Source: JAAZMI01 sp964603615 (GTDB taxonomy: Bacteria; Bacillota; Dethiobacteria; DTU022; UBA8154). From it: DNA of 64,000 nucleotides. Location: NCBI GenBank assembly GCA_964603615.1, contig CAZRVU010000001.1, positions 142,621-206,620 on the forward strand. The letters are read 5' to 3'. The notes beneath the pieces are model-generated. The model was not told the origin of the DNA and searched no databases. It saw only the letters and a program-made list of their open reading frames with translations. The first letter of the stretch is position 1. Each line of letters starts with the position of its first letter. Shown here piece after piece: positions 1 to 8,234 of the stretch. A program made the position numbers and the translations under genes.

Positions 1-96
1 CTGAGGAGTACGTACAATCCGAAGCAGTTCCCTTTTATTTTTTAGGGTACGGCAGCCCAAGCACAACCTCTGTGGAATTTTTTTTATTTTGGCCAT
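1..96 (-). CDS. rnpM: RNase P modulator RnpM (YlxR family), N-terminal part
   Basis: Only the first 32 codons lie in the window; the gene runs off the left edge. The start ATG at 96 opens a peptide with the YlxR hallmarks: an R-L-C-x-x-C pair, then K-x-K-R-E-L-L-R-I-V and T-P. YlxR/RnpM is a small nucleic-acid-binding protein reported to modulate RNase P, and in Firmicutes it almost always follows nusA, as here (61 bases downstream of the nusA stop). It belongs to the nusA-rnpM-L7Ae-infB operon, whose remainder would lie to the left. Confidence 0.9.
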   Translation of the reverse strand, partial: MAKIKKIPQRLCLGCRTLKNKRELLRIVRTPQ

Positions 97-156
97 AGCG
101 GTACACCCCCATCCAAATACAGCTTTTTTTTACCATTGGAACAAATTTGACCCAGG

Positions 157-1497
157 TTATTTTTCATTTGTATCCAAATCAAAATCTGTTTCCTTCATGC
201 TGGCAAATTCTACCTTTGCTTCTTTTTTATCGCTATGTTCTGTGCTAGCTGTAGCAGAAACGTTGTCCCCTAAAACATCGGGCTTTTTATCCTTAATGTC
301 ATGTTCTGCTTCCTCAATGTCATGTTCTTCTTCCTCCGGGGTATCGTTTTCTGTTTCCTCTAGTGCATCAAATGTTTCTGTTAAAACAACAGACTCTTTA
401 TCTACGGCATCGGGTTCTACTTCCATAGTATCCGCTGCTTTGCTTTCTTCTTCCTTTTTTCTTTCGATAAAATCAGATTCACTGACAATATCAATTTTCC
501 AACCTGTCAACCGGGCAGCCAGGCGTACATTTTGTCCTTCCTTGCCAATAGCCAGGGAAAGCTGGTAATCTGGAACGATAGCTACTGCTGCCCTGTTGGC
601 CGGATCAAGTTCAACTTTTAATGTTTTTGCAGGATTTAACGCTCTGGCTACAAAAATATCGGGATCTTCATTCCATTCAATGATATCAATTTTTTCTCCT
701 TTTAGTTCATTGACAATGGACTGGACCCTGGATCCTTTTGGTCCTACACAGGCTCCCACAGGGTCCACATCTTTATTGCGTGACGATACCGCTACTTTTG
801 CCCGGTTTCCCGGTTCCCGTGCTATTGATTTAATTTCTACAATACCGTTGAACACCTCCGGAACCTCCAGTTCAAAAAGTCTTTTCAAGAGTCCCGGATG
901 TGTGCGGGAAACCAAGATTTGCGGTCCTTTTGTTGTTTTTTTAACTTCAAGAACATAGGTTTTAAGGCGATCCCCTTGCCTGTATATTTCTCCCGGAATT
1001 TGTTCCGCAGGTGTTAATACCGCCTCTGTTTTTCCTAAATTGATAATAGTATTTTTCTGCTCGAAGCGTTGTACAGAACCGGTTAAAATATCTTCTTCCC
1101 GATCTACATATTTCTCATAAATCAGATCCCTTTCTGCTTCCCTGATGCGCTGAATTACAACTTGTTTGGCTGTTTGGGCTGCTATTCTCCCGAAATTTCT
1201 GGGAGTAACTTCAATTTCTACAATATCACCTATTTCATAACCGGGATCTCGTTTACGAGCTTCGTCCAATTGAATTTCAAATTGGGCGTTATTAACTTTT
1301 TCCACGACATTAAGACAGGTATAAATGTGTATTTGCCCGGTTTCCCGTTCAATGTTTACCTCTACATTATGTGCAGAATTAAAATTTCTTTTGTAAGCAG
1401 AAATTAAGGCTGCTTCTATAGCTTCAAACAAAGTTTCTTTTTTAATTCCTTTTTCTTTTTCAATGGCCTCCAGGGCTAACATAAAATCCTGGTTCAT
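157..1497 (-). CDS. nusA: transcription termination/antitermination factor NusA
   Basis: RNA-polymerase-bound elongation factor controlling pausing, termination and antitermination. Visible parts are the N-terminal polymerase-binding domain (about 1-125), an S1 domain (about 135-198), KH1 with G-A-C-V-G-P-K-G near 248-255, and KH2 with L-A-I-G-K-E-G-Q-N-V-R near 315-325. The protein should end soon after KH2 (about residue 345), as in most Firmicutes, but an extra tail of about 100 residues follows. It is very rich in Glu and Asp and has a short repeat (E-H-D-I-E-E-A / E-H-D-I-K-D near 391-403). The start ATG has a good GGGGGTG site. It sits 4 bases after rimP, in the standard rimP-nusA-rnpM order. 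Confidence 0.97.
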   Translation of the reverse strand: MNQDFMLALEAIEKEKGIKKETLFEAIEAALISAYKRNFNSAHNVEVNIERETGQIHIYTCLNVVEKVNNAQFEIQLDEARKRDPGYEIGDIVEIEVTPRNFGRIAAQTAKQVVIQRIREAERDLIYEKYVDREEDILTGSVQRFEQKNTIINLGKTEAVLTPAEQIPGEIYRQGDRLKTYVLEVKKTTKGPQILVSRTHPGLLKRLFELEVPEVFNGIVEIKSIAREPGNRAKVAVSSRNKDVDPVGACVGPKGSRVQSIVNELKGEKIDIIEWNEDPDIFVARALNPAKTLKVELDPANRAAVAIVPDYQLSLAIGKEGQNVRLAARLTGWKIDIVSESDFIERKKEEESKAADTMEVEPDAVDKESVVLTETFDALEETENDTPEEEEHDIEEAEHDIKDKKPDVLGDNVSATASTEHSDKKEAKVEFASMKETDFDLDTNEK

Positions 1498-1501
1498 TTT
1501 T

Positions 1502-1987
1502 TCACCCCCGTTTTTTTACATAGAGGTTTGCCTTGGCGACCTTTTTTAAATCAATTCTAATTTGCTCGCCTTCCTCTGTTTCTATTATGATAAAATCTTC
1601 CCGATGGTGTTTTAATATGCCCTTAAAATTTCGGCGCCCTTTTATTTTTTCATTAGTTTTAATATGAACATCATGTCCTTGAAATCTCCGGAAATCCGCT
1701 GCTTTTTTTAAAGGCCTGGCCAAACCTGGAGAAGATACCTCTAAGATGTAACGAAAAGGAATGGGATCTTCTTCATCCAATAACTCTCCCAGGGATTTGC
1801 TTAAAATTTCACAATCCTTCAAAGAAACCCCTTCGGGCTTATCAATATAGATGGTGAGATGGGGTTGTTTTCCAAAGGATCTATACTTTATATCCACCAG
1901 TTCTAGCCCTAAATCCTGTGTTACACTATTGGCTATCTTTTCGATGGTGCTAACTGTTACTTTACCGCTTTTACCAGGCGTATCCAA
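1502..1987 (-). CDS. rimP: ribosome maturation factor RimP
   Basis: RimP assists 30S subunit maturation in the cytoplasm. The 161-residue product has the usual length (about 150-160) and family features: an N-terminal half with L-G-L-E-L-V-D-I-K-Y and H-L-T-I-Y-I-D-K-P, the motif Y-I-L-E-V-S-S-P-G-L-A-R-P-L in the middle, and an SH3-like C-terminal half. The best start is a TTG at 1987, since GGGGGAG lies at the right distance and no in-frame ATG fits. It is first in the rimP-nusA-rnpM unit. Many Firmicutes have polC just upstream; here there is a terminator and then a glycosyltransferase gene. Confidence 0.95.
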   Translation of the reverse strand: MDTPGKSGKVTVSTIEKIANSVTQDLGLELVDIKYRSFGKQPHLTIYIDKPEGVSLKDCEILSKSLGELLDEEDPIPFRYILEVSSPGLARPLKKAADFRRFQGHDVHIKTNEKIKGRRNFKGILKHHREDFIIIETEEGEQIRIDLKKVAKANLYVKKRG

Positions 1988-2090
1988 ACCTTAACTCCCC
2001 CTTGATAGCAGCAAATAGCTAAAGCATCTCTGGTGATCTACTTGACAACATACTGCTGTTCCTTATAACACAATTGATTGGCTCAAGAAT

Positions 2091-2115
2091 AAAGAGTGGG
2101 TGAGGCCCACTCTTT
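2091..2115 (-). terminator. Rho-independent terminator after the glycosyltransferase gene
   Basis: A perfect 10-bp stem (AAAGAGTGGG paired with CCCACTCTTT) with a 5-base loop lies in the 317-base gap between rimP and the glycosyltransferase gene. On the minus strand the stem runs into a T-rich stretch, as expected for an intrinsic terminator of the upstream ispG-glycosyltransferase transcript. It separates that operon from rimP-nusA. Confidence 0.7.
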
Positions 2116-2230
2116 ACACACATTTTTTTCAGGATGTCCTTTTACACAGCTCAATTTTACCATATCCCACTAGGGGATGCAAGGGAAACACGGCATTAAT
2201 TGCACCAGGGGACACGTCTCTTTCTTACTA

Positions 2231-2249
2231 TGCACCAGATTTTGGTGCA
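2231..2249. other. short hairpin in the rimP-glycosyltransferase gap
   Basis: TGCACCA and TGGTGCA form a 7-bp perfect stem with a 5-base loop about 56 bases downstream of the glycosyltransferase stop. The surrounding stretch (about 2160-2290) shows no coding signal. It contains other copies of GTGCA/TGCAC, so it may be a decayed repeat or a secondary terminator. Nothing else is recognised there. Confidence 0.35.
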
Positions 2250-2304
2250 GTGAGATCGGATAATGTGAAATTGCACCCACAACAACTTTTGCTTTGATTA
2301 TGTA

Positions 2305-2946
2305 CTACCTTAAAGAGGAGGCACGGGTTAAATATTTTATTATTTCCCAGTACATTTTCATCCTGGCAGCCATTCCTTTCCACACACCCATTTTCTCCTC
2401 TTTCATCACGTGGGTCATATCATTTAAAATTACTTCCTGGACCCTTATTGCTGAAGATTCCATAAAACGATTTAAAGCTACCTCCACACCGAATCTGGCA
2501 AAATCGAGGTCGGATATTTTTTCTAAAATAGAAAACTTTAAAGCCCGCTGACCAGAAAGATACGGGGCCATTTTCTGGGCAAGATCTGTGGCAATTCGTC
2601 CCCCTTCAAAGATCCCGATTGTCATATCCGCTTCATCATTGATCACCGGCTCTAAAAGATTAAGGACATGCTTAGGTGTTAAACCTAGTAGATCAGCATC
2701 TAAAAAAAGGACGACGTCCGCTCTGCAAATATCCAGGCCTGCCTTTAAAGCACCGCCCTTTCCCCTGTTTTCTGTGAGCTCTACTACTTGTACGCCGTAA
2801 TTATTAGCTACAAACACGGTATCGTCAGTGGAACCGTCACTGACTACAATGATTTGTTTAACCAGGGTTACTTCTTTTAAGGGAGCCAAAACATGTCCGA
2901 TGGTTTTCCCTTCATTATAGGCCGGGATAATAACAATTGCCTCCAT
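2305..2946 (-). CDS. family 2 glycosyltransferase
   Basis: A short (213-residue) GT-A fold nucleotide-sugar transferase. It has the usual I-I-P-A-Y-N-E-G at 6-13, S-D-G-S-T-D-D-T at 36-43, the K-G-G-A-L-K-A-G segment at 63-70 and the metal-binding D-A-D at 83-85. There is no membrane segment, so it is probably cytoplasmic or peripheral, and resembles polyprenol-phosphate or glucosyl-phosphoglycerate type transferases. The donor and acceptor cannot be told from sequence. It has an AGGAGG-like site. It sits between ispG and rimP, where related bacteria often have proS and polC; its neighbours make isoprenoid and lipid precursors, which fits a lipid-linked sugar role (inference). Confidence 0.85.
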   Translation of the reverse strand: MEAIVIIPAYNEGKTIGHVLAPLKEVTLVKQIIVVSDGSTDDTVFVANNYGVQVVELTENRGKGGALKAGLDICRADVVLFLDADLLGLTPKHVLNLLEPVINDEADMTIGIFEGGRIATDLAQKMAPYLSGQRALKFSILEKISDLDFARFGVEVALNRFMESSAIRVQEVILNDMTHVMKEEKMGVWKGMAARMKMYWEIIKYLTRASSLR

Positions 2947-3032
2947 GAGTATCCTCCGTTCACTGTATTGTATTATTTTCGTTAAAATCTTTTATATAGC
3001 AAGTCTGTTGGCCTGGATAGCAACGTTATGTT

Positions 3033-4112
3033 TTACAATAAGCACTTGCTATTTTTTTTCAGTATCTCACTGATTTCGTCTTCTAAAACAGCCATGATTT
3101 CGCCAGGTGTCACTTTTTTATAGACCTTTCCTTCTTTAAAAATTATTCCATAATGTTCTGCACCTGATATACCAATATCTGCCTCCCGGGCTTCACCGGG
3201 ACCATTAACGGGACAGCCCATAATTGCAATTTTTAAGGGATGTTTTATCTCCATTTTCTTGACCAATAGCTCTACTTGTTCGACTAAAGTTTCGAGATCT
3301 ATTTTGCAACGGGCACAGGTGGGGCAAGAGATAATATCAGGTCCAAATTTTCTTAAACCTGTAGCCTGTAAGATTTCACGGGCAACGTTAATTTCCTCTA
3401 CCGGTTCATCTGTTAAGGAAACACGGAGTGTATCTCCAATTCCGTTTAATAAGAGGTAGCCAATGGCCAAAGAAGATTTTATAGTGCCCTTTATACCTTT
3501 TCCAGCCTCTGTAACACCAAGATGCAGCGGGTAGGGAATCTGCCCGGCTATTTTTTGGTAGGCAGCGATGGTTAAGGGAACGTCAGTTGCTTTTAGGGAG
3601 ACAACAATATTCTTAAAAGAATTTTTTTCAAGAAAATTGATGCTTTGTAATGCATCTTCTACCAAGGCTTCCGCTGTTGCACCCTTGTATTTTGCTCTCA
3701 ACTCCCGGCTAATCGAGCCAGAATTTACCCCAATGCGTAGCGGTATCCCTTTTTCGGCTGCAAGGGTGGCAACCTGATATAGCTTTTCTTTTCCCCCGAT
3801 ATTGCCAGGGTTGATCCTAATTTTATCTGCTCCCTCCTTTATGGAAAGCAGGGCTAAACGGAAATCGAAGTGGATATCGGCAATAAGCGGTAGAGGTGTA
3901 TATTTTTTGAGAATACCCAGTGCTTTGGCTGCTTTTTCATCCGGTACAGCCAGGCGCACTATTTCGCAACCTGCGGCAAAAAGCCTATTAATTTGCTCTA
4001 AAGTTGCTTTGATATCTGTTGTATCTGTGTTGGTCATCGATTGTATTGACACGGGGGCGTCTCCGCCGATGGTTACAGCCCCAACTTTTACTGCCAGGGA
4101 TTTACGTCGCAA
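3033..4112 (-). CDS. ispG: 4-hydroxy-3-methylbut-2-en-1-yl diphosphate synthase IspG (GcpE)
   Basis: Catalyses the reductive ring opening of MEcPP to HMBPP, the penultimate step of the MEP isoprenoid pathway, using a [4Fe-4S] cluster. The 359-residue protein has an N-terminal TIM barrel and a C-terminal cluster domain with ligands Cys263 and Cys266 (S-C-P-T-C), Cys300 and Glu307 (G-C-P-V-N-G-P-G-E). Translation seems to start at a TTG at 4112 behind GGTGGTGAT. It follows rseP by 21 bases in the same operon as dxr, another enzyme of this pathway. Confidence 0.96.
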   Translation of the reverse strand: MRRKSLAVKVGAVTIGGDAPVSIQSMTNTDTTDIKATLEQINRLFAAGCEIVRLAVPDEKAAKALGILKKYTPLPLIADIHFDFRLALLSIKEGADKIRINPGNIGGKEKLYQVATLAAEKGIPLRIGVNSGSISRELRAKYKGATAEALVEDALQSINFLEKNSFKNIVVSLKATDVPLTIAAYQKIAGQIPYPLHLGVTEAGKGIKGTIKSSLAIGYLLLNGIGDTLRVSLTDEPVEEINVAREILQATGLRKFGPDIISCPTCARCKIDLETLVEQVELLVKKMEIKHPLKIAIMGCPVNGPGEAREADIGISGAEHYGIIFKEGKVYKKVTPGEIMAVLEDEISEILKKNSKCLL

Positions 4113-4133
4113 ATTATCACCACCATACGGGTA

Positions 4134-5153
4134 TTAAAATAATAAACGGGATATATCCTGGAAAGAAATGATGATCATCAATAAAATAAGAACTGTGAAA
4201 CCAATAAAATGGATGAAACCTTCTTTTTTAGGGTCTACGGGTTTACCCCTGAGAGCTTCCCAGGCCAGAAAAATTACGCGGCTGCCGTCTAAAGCTGGAA
4301 TTGGCAACAGGTTAATAACGCCCAGGTTGACACTGATAATCGCCGCCAGGGAAAAAAGATTACTTAAACCTGTCCGGGCAACTTCGCCAACAACGGCAAC
4401 GATCCCCACTGGGCCCGTAACATCGGCAGGGATAGTGCCCGTCACCATCTGAGCTAAACTGACTAAAATTAATTTGCCAAAAAACCAGGTATAAGTAAAA
4501 CCAAGACCGATAGAGGAAAGAAATAGGTATTTTTTATAAACTGGAGCAACACCAATCAAACCGCGTCCTTCTTCTTCCATCGTTACAATTGAGAAAAGGA
4601 GCTCTTGATTATCCCGTTGCACGAGCAAAGATATTTTTTTCTCCGGGTTAGCATGAATTTGCTGAATAACAGCTTCCCAACTATCTGTAGGAACGCTATT
4701 GATAGAAAGAATCGTATCGCCGGGCAGCAGCCCGGCTTGTTCAGCTCTGCCCCCGGGCAAGACTTCCCCGATTTCTGCCAATTGTGTTTGCGGCACTCCC
4801 AAAAAGAAGAAATATACTAGAAAAAAAAGAATAATGCCCAGGGCAAAATTCATCAAAGAACCGGCGATAATTACGATAAAACGAGAAAAAAGGGGTTTTT
4901 GCTGGAAGCTTCCTTCTTTATGAGCTTCCTCCTGTTCTCCTCCTAAGCCCAGTAACCGGCAAAATCCTCCCAAGGGGAACAACCGTAAAGAATAGCGTGT
5001 GCCCTTCCGTTTCCAAGTCAATAGCTCTTTACCAAAGCCAATCGCAAATTCTAGTACGCTAATACCTGTCATTCTGGCAGCAATAAAATGGCCAAATTCA
5101 TGCACAAAAATTAAAAGACCAAAGATAATAATGGAGGCAGCTAATGTTCGCAC
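4134..5153 (-). CDS. rseP: site-2 intramembrane zinc metalloprotease RseP (RasP/YluC)
   Basis: Membrane-embedded protease that cleaves transmembrane substrates such as anti-sigma factors or signal peptides. The zinc motif H-E-F-G-H is at 18-22 in the first membrane helix, a PDZ domain spans about 121-200 (with the G-L-L-P-G-D segment), and the second active-site motif L-D-G at 288-290 (Asp289) lies in a later helix; 339 residues is typical. A GTG start at 5153 follows the dxr stop by one base, with AAGGAG upstream, so translation is probably coupled to dxr. The dxr-rseP-ispG order is the common Firmicutes arrangement. Confidence 0.95.
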   Translation of the reverse strand: MRTLAASIIIFGLLIFVHEFGHFIAARMTGISVLEFAIGFGKELLTWKRKGTRYSLRLFPLGGFCRLLGLGGEQEEAHKEGSFQQKPLFSRFIVIIAGSLMNFALGIILFFLVYFFFLGVPQTQLAEIGEVLPGGRAEQAGLLPGDTILSINSVPTDSWEAVIQQIHANPEKKISLLVQRDNQELLFSIVTMEEEGRGLIGVAPVYKKYLFLSSIGLGFTYTWFFGKLILVSLAQMVTGTIPADVTGPVGIVAVVGEVARTGLSNLFSLAAIISVNLGVINLLPIPALDGSRVIFLAWEALRGKPVDPKKEGFIHFIGFTVLILLMIIISFQDISRLLF

Positions 5154-5154
5154 T

Positions 5155-6324
5155 TTATATTATGCTCCTTTTTTCTTTCAAAATTATTTGGGCTTCTTCC
5201 CTTCCCCAGGTATCAGCGCTGATGATTTCTTCCAAAGTCGGTTTTATTTTAATGTTGTGATTCTTCATTACTGCTGCTAGCAGGACGGGAATTTGTAAGA
5301 AGGCGAGTTGTCCCTCTAAAAACTTTTCTACAGCTATTTCATTAGCTGCATTTAAAACTACAGGCATGGTCCCGCCTAATTTTCCTGCTTCATATGCATA
5401 GCGGAGACAAGGGAAAGTATCCAAATCGGGTGGAGCAAAACTCAGGTTACTTCTTTCCTGCCACTGCAAACGGGGTAAGTCGTTAGCCCATCTCTCCGGA
5501 TAACTTAATGCATATTGTATAGGATTAAGCATACTGGGAAGGCCCATCTGGGCAATGGTAGAACCATCGATGAACTCCACCATGGAATGAATAATACTTT
5601 GCGGGTGAATGACTACGTCGATTTGCGATAATTGCAGATTAAAAAGCCAATGTGCTTCCAAAACTTCAAAACCCTTATTCATCAAAGTGGCTGAGTCTAT
5701 AGTTACTTTGGCGCCCATCTTCCAGTTGGGGTGTTTAAGGGCTTGTGCAGGCTGAATTCCAGCCAGTTCATTTTTCCCCCACCCGAAAAATGGGCCGCCC
5801 GAAGCTGTTAGAATAATTTTTTTTACTGCAACAGGATCCCCGGCCTGCAAACACTGAAAGATAGCTGAATGTTCGCTGTCTATTGGCCGGACCACTTTAT
5901 TTCTAGCCCGGGCTTCCGTCATAACCAGCTCGCCGCCTGCCACCAGGGTTTCTTTATTAGCCAAAGCAATTTCTTTACCGGCTTGCAAGGCAGCTAAAGT
6001 AGGTTTTAGCCCGCTAAAACCAACCAGGGCAATGACAATTATTTCTGCATCAGGTTGAGCAGCAAGCGTGATTAAACCTTTTTCACCGGTAAGAATTTCG
6101 GTTTGCAGACCAGCAATACGTTTTTTTAATTCATCCGCTTTTTCTTCTTGCCAAACGACCGCCGTAAGGGGGTTATACTTTTTAATTTGTTTTTCCAAAA
6201 GATCAATGTTATTTTTCGCAGAGAGTCCGGTTACCCTAAAGATATCAGGAAATTGTTCTATTACCTGCAAAGTTTGCTTGCCAATGGAGCCGGTAGAACC
6301 CAGGATAACGATCCTTTTAACCAT
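5155..6324 (-). CDS. dxr: 1-deoxy-D-xylulose 5-phosphate reductoisomerase
   Basis: First committed enzyme of the MEP isoprenoid pathway; it converts DXP to MEP with NADPH. The N-terminal G-S-T-G-S-I-G NADPH loop, the metal- and substrate-binding P-I-D-S-E-H-S segment, and K-H-P-N-W-K-M-G plus the N-K-G-F-E-V-L-E-A motif are all visible. I place the start at the ATG at 6324, preceded by GGGGG at good spacing; a GTG 18 bases further upstream is in frame but overlaps that site. Next to cdsA, rseP and ispG in one operon. Confidence 0.96.
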   Translation of the reverse strand: MVKRIVILGSTGSIGKQTLQVIEQFPDIFRVTGLSAKNNIDLLEKQIKKYNPLTAVVWQEEKADELKKRIAGLQTEILTGEKGLITLAAQPDAEIIVIALVGFSGLKPTLAALQAGKEIALANKETLVAGGELVMTEARARNKVVRPIDSEHSAIFQCLQAGDPVAVKKIILTASGGPFFGWGKNELAGIQPAQALKHPNWKMGAKVTIDSATLMNKGFEVLEAHWLFNLQLSQIDVVIHPQSIIHSMVEFIDGSTIAQMGLPSMLNPIQYALSYPERWANDLPRLQWQERSNLSFAPPDLDTFPCLRYAYEAGKLGGTMPVVLNAANEIAVEKFLEGQLAFLQIPVLLAAVMKNHNIKIKPTLEEIISADTWGREEAQIILKEKRSII

Positions 6325-6379
6325 AAAATACCCCCAAATCACCTTAATTATAACAAATATTGGTCTAGTAATCTCCTTT

Positions 6380-7171
6380 TTAAGATAAATAACAGATAAC
6401 TAGATAGAAAATCGGTGTTGCAAACAACAGGCTATCAAAACGATCTAATATCCCTCCGTGACCAGGTAAAAGATCGCCTGCATCTTTGACATTTACACCC
6501 CTTTTTAACGCAGATTGATTTAAATCTCCTATTGCTCCAGCCAACCCTACTAACAAACCCAATATTGCTCCGGTAAATGAACTTAAAAAATCCAAGGGCA
6601 AAAACTGGGCTAACAGCAAGCCGGCCAAGGTGCTTCCGCATAGCCCCCCTATTGTTCCCTCCAATGTTTTTTTCGGACTGATGCCCGGTGCAAGAGGAAT
6701 TTTCCCTAGTTTTCTACCGGTAAAATAGGCAAGTATATCCGCAGACCAGACTATAACAAATAAAAACAAGGTAAGATGAAACCCTGCAGGCAAAAGTCTG
6801 ATCGCTGCCAGAAAACTTAGTAAACCACCAGTGTAAAAAACTCCCCAAAAAGAAAGGGCAGCTTCCCAGTAAGCTGTTTTTGTAAAAAAAAATATAGGAA
6901 AAAGAGCAAAGGTGATAAAGATAAAAACCCAAAGAGTGAGAATCAATGTGGGGTTAGCTTTGTATACGGCCAATAGATTCAGGGGTAGGAAAAAATAACC
7001 TGCCATTTTATCCGGTTTCCAACCGCCAATTTTCATCAGGGAATAATATTCTTTTAAACCAAGGATGCTAATGATTAAAATAACTAGTCCGTACCAATAT
7101 CCTCCCATGTAGGCTAAAAAAACAAGTAATGGTATGCCCATCAAAGCAGTCCATACTCTTTCCCGCAACAT
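6380..7171 (-). CDS. cdsA: phosphatidate cytidylyltransferase CdsA
   Basis: Integral membrane enzyme making CDP-diacylglycerol from phosphatidic acid and CTP. Several hydrophobic helices are visible. The C-terminal half carries the family signature S-A-D-I-L-A-Y-F-T-G-R, then I-S-P-K-K-T-L-E-G-T-I-G-G and a late G-D-L-N-Q-S-A-L-K-R with D-L-L-P-G-H-G-G-I-L-D-R. The open frame extends 45 codons further upstream, but that part overlaps uppS and has no lipid-enzyme character. The ATG at 7171 has GGCGG upstream and gives the normal 263 residues. Confidence 0.95.
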   Translation of the reverse strand: MLRERVWTALMGIPLLVFLAYMGGYWYGLVILIISILGLKEYYSLMKIGGWKPDKMAGYFFLPLNLLAVYKANPTLILTLWVFIFITFALFPIFFFTKTAYWEAALSFWGVFYTGGLLSFLAAIRLLPAGFHLTLFLFVIVWSADILAYFTGRKLGKIPLAPGISPKKTLEGTIGGLCGSTLAGLLLAQFLPLDFLSSFTGAILGLLVGLAGAIGDLNQSALKRGVNVKDAGDLLPGHGGILDRFDSLLFATPIFYLVICYLS

Positions 7172-7184
7172 AATCAAACACCGC

Positions 7185-7937
7185 CTAGAACTTGATACCA
7201 CCAAACCTTCTTTCCCGCGCCTGATAATCCAATATTGCCTGTAGAAAATGCTCCCTTTGAAAATCGGGCCAAAGAATATTTGTAAACCACAGCTCTGTAT
7301 AAGCAAGCTGCCAAAGTAAAAAGTTGCTGATGCGCAATTCGCCGCTGGGGCGGATTAACAGATCGGGATCCGGCATATTGTTGCTATAAAGGTATTTGGA
7401 AAACATTTTTTCTGAAATATCTTCGATCTTTAAATGATTTTGACACACTTCGGTGCATATTTTTTTTACGGCAGATATTATTTCCAGACGCCCGCCATAA
7501 TTAAAAGCAAAATTTAAGATCATTCCCGTATTATTTTGGGTTGTCTTCAAAGCCGTGTTAATCGCTTTTTGTGTTCTTTCTGGAAGTTTTGCTAGTTCAC
7601 CCATGATCTGAACGGAGATGTTTTTTTCCATGAGTGCAGGCAATTCCTTTTGCAGGTACTCTTCCGGTAAGTACATTAAAAATTCTACTTCCAGCGAAGA
7701 CCTTTTCCAGTTTTCCGTGGAAAAAGCATAAAGGGTGATTATCCCGATTCCCAGGCCTTGTGCACAATCCACGATTTCTTTTAATGTTTTTACTCCGGCC
7801 CGGTGGCCGGCAATACGCGGTAAACCTTTTTTTTGGGCCCAACGGCCATTTCCGTCCATAATGACGGCGATATGCCGGGGAAGTTTGTCTGCCTGGATAA
7901 GATCGATCAACTCTTTTTCACTTTTCTTCCTGTCCAA
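7185..7937 (-). CDS. uppS: undecaprenyl diphosphate synthase (cis-prenyltransferase)
   Basis: Makes the C55 carrier lipid for peptidoglycan from farnesyl diphosphate and isopentenyl diphosphate. Catalytic Asp28 lies in V-I-M-D-G-N-G-R-W-A; G-H-R-A-G (44-48), the S-T-E-N-W segment and the C-terminal R-P-S-G-E-L-R-I-S-N-F-L-L-W-Q motif are present; 250 residues is typical. The start is a TTG at 7937 behind AAAGGTGG. It is first in a tight uppS-cdsA-dxr-rseP-ispG run. A MITE-like repeat lies just upstream, between uppS and the small gene that follows frr. Confidence 0.96.
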   Translation of the reverse strand: MDRKKSEKELIDLIQADKLPRHIAVIMDGNGRWAQKKGLPRIAGHRAGVKTLKEIVDCAQGLGIGIITLYAFSTENWKRSSLEVEFLMYLPEEYLQKELPALMEKNISVQIMGELAKLPERTQKAINTALKTTQNNTGMILNFAFNYGGRLEIISAVKKICTEVCQNHLKIEDISEKMFSKYLYSNNMPDPDLLIRPSGELRISNFLLWQLAYTELWFTNILWPDFQREHFLQAILDYQARERRFGGIKF

Positions 7938-7961
7938 GATTAACCACCTTTAATATTTGTG

Positions 7962-8165
7962 ATTCTGCTGCATAAACTCTATTTGCAAGGCGTTTGCTGA
8001 AACTAGCATCTCTTCGACTGACAATTTTTCGCCCGGGCCAATTGCACGTCCTCTTCAAAAGGCCCTAAAATGGCGTCCTGCCATTTTTGCTTCAAAATTG
8101 TGACGCCTTCATGGGCTGATTTTTACAGCTTCCGCCCAAGCAAATTTCATTTTATGCAGTAGAAT
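7962..8165. repeat. MITE-like repeat, copy A (~204 bp)
   Basis: A non-coding block bounded by 15-base inverted ends (ATTCTGCTGCATAAA on the left, complement of ATTCTACTGCATAAA on the right). The same block occurs in inverted orientation at 40097-40301 with long stretches of near identity across the whole length. Size, imperfect terminal inverted repeats and lack of an ORF suggest a miniature inverted-repeat element mobilised in trans. It fills most of the uppS upstream gap, so it may separate uppS transcription from frr. Confidence 0.75.
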
Positions 8166-8234
8166 GTAAATTTTGCATGGGAATCATTAATAAATAGACC
8201 CCCAAAGGGGGCAACGAAAAAAGCAATATGATCG

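Noticed and set aside
2100..2297. 65-codon plus-strand open frame between rimP and the glycosyltransferase gene
   Set aside because: Starts inside a terminator stem, has no ribosome site and no recognisable protein features.
7962..8165. CRISPR array or tRNA gene in the repeat copies
   Set aside because: No regularly spaced direct repeats and no cloverleaf or T-loop consensus; ends are inverted repeats.
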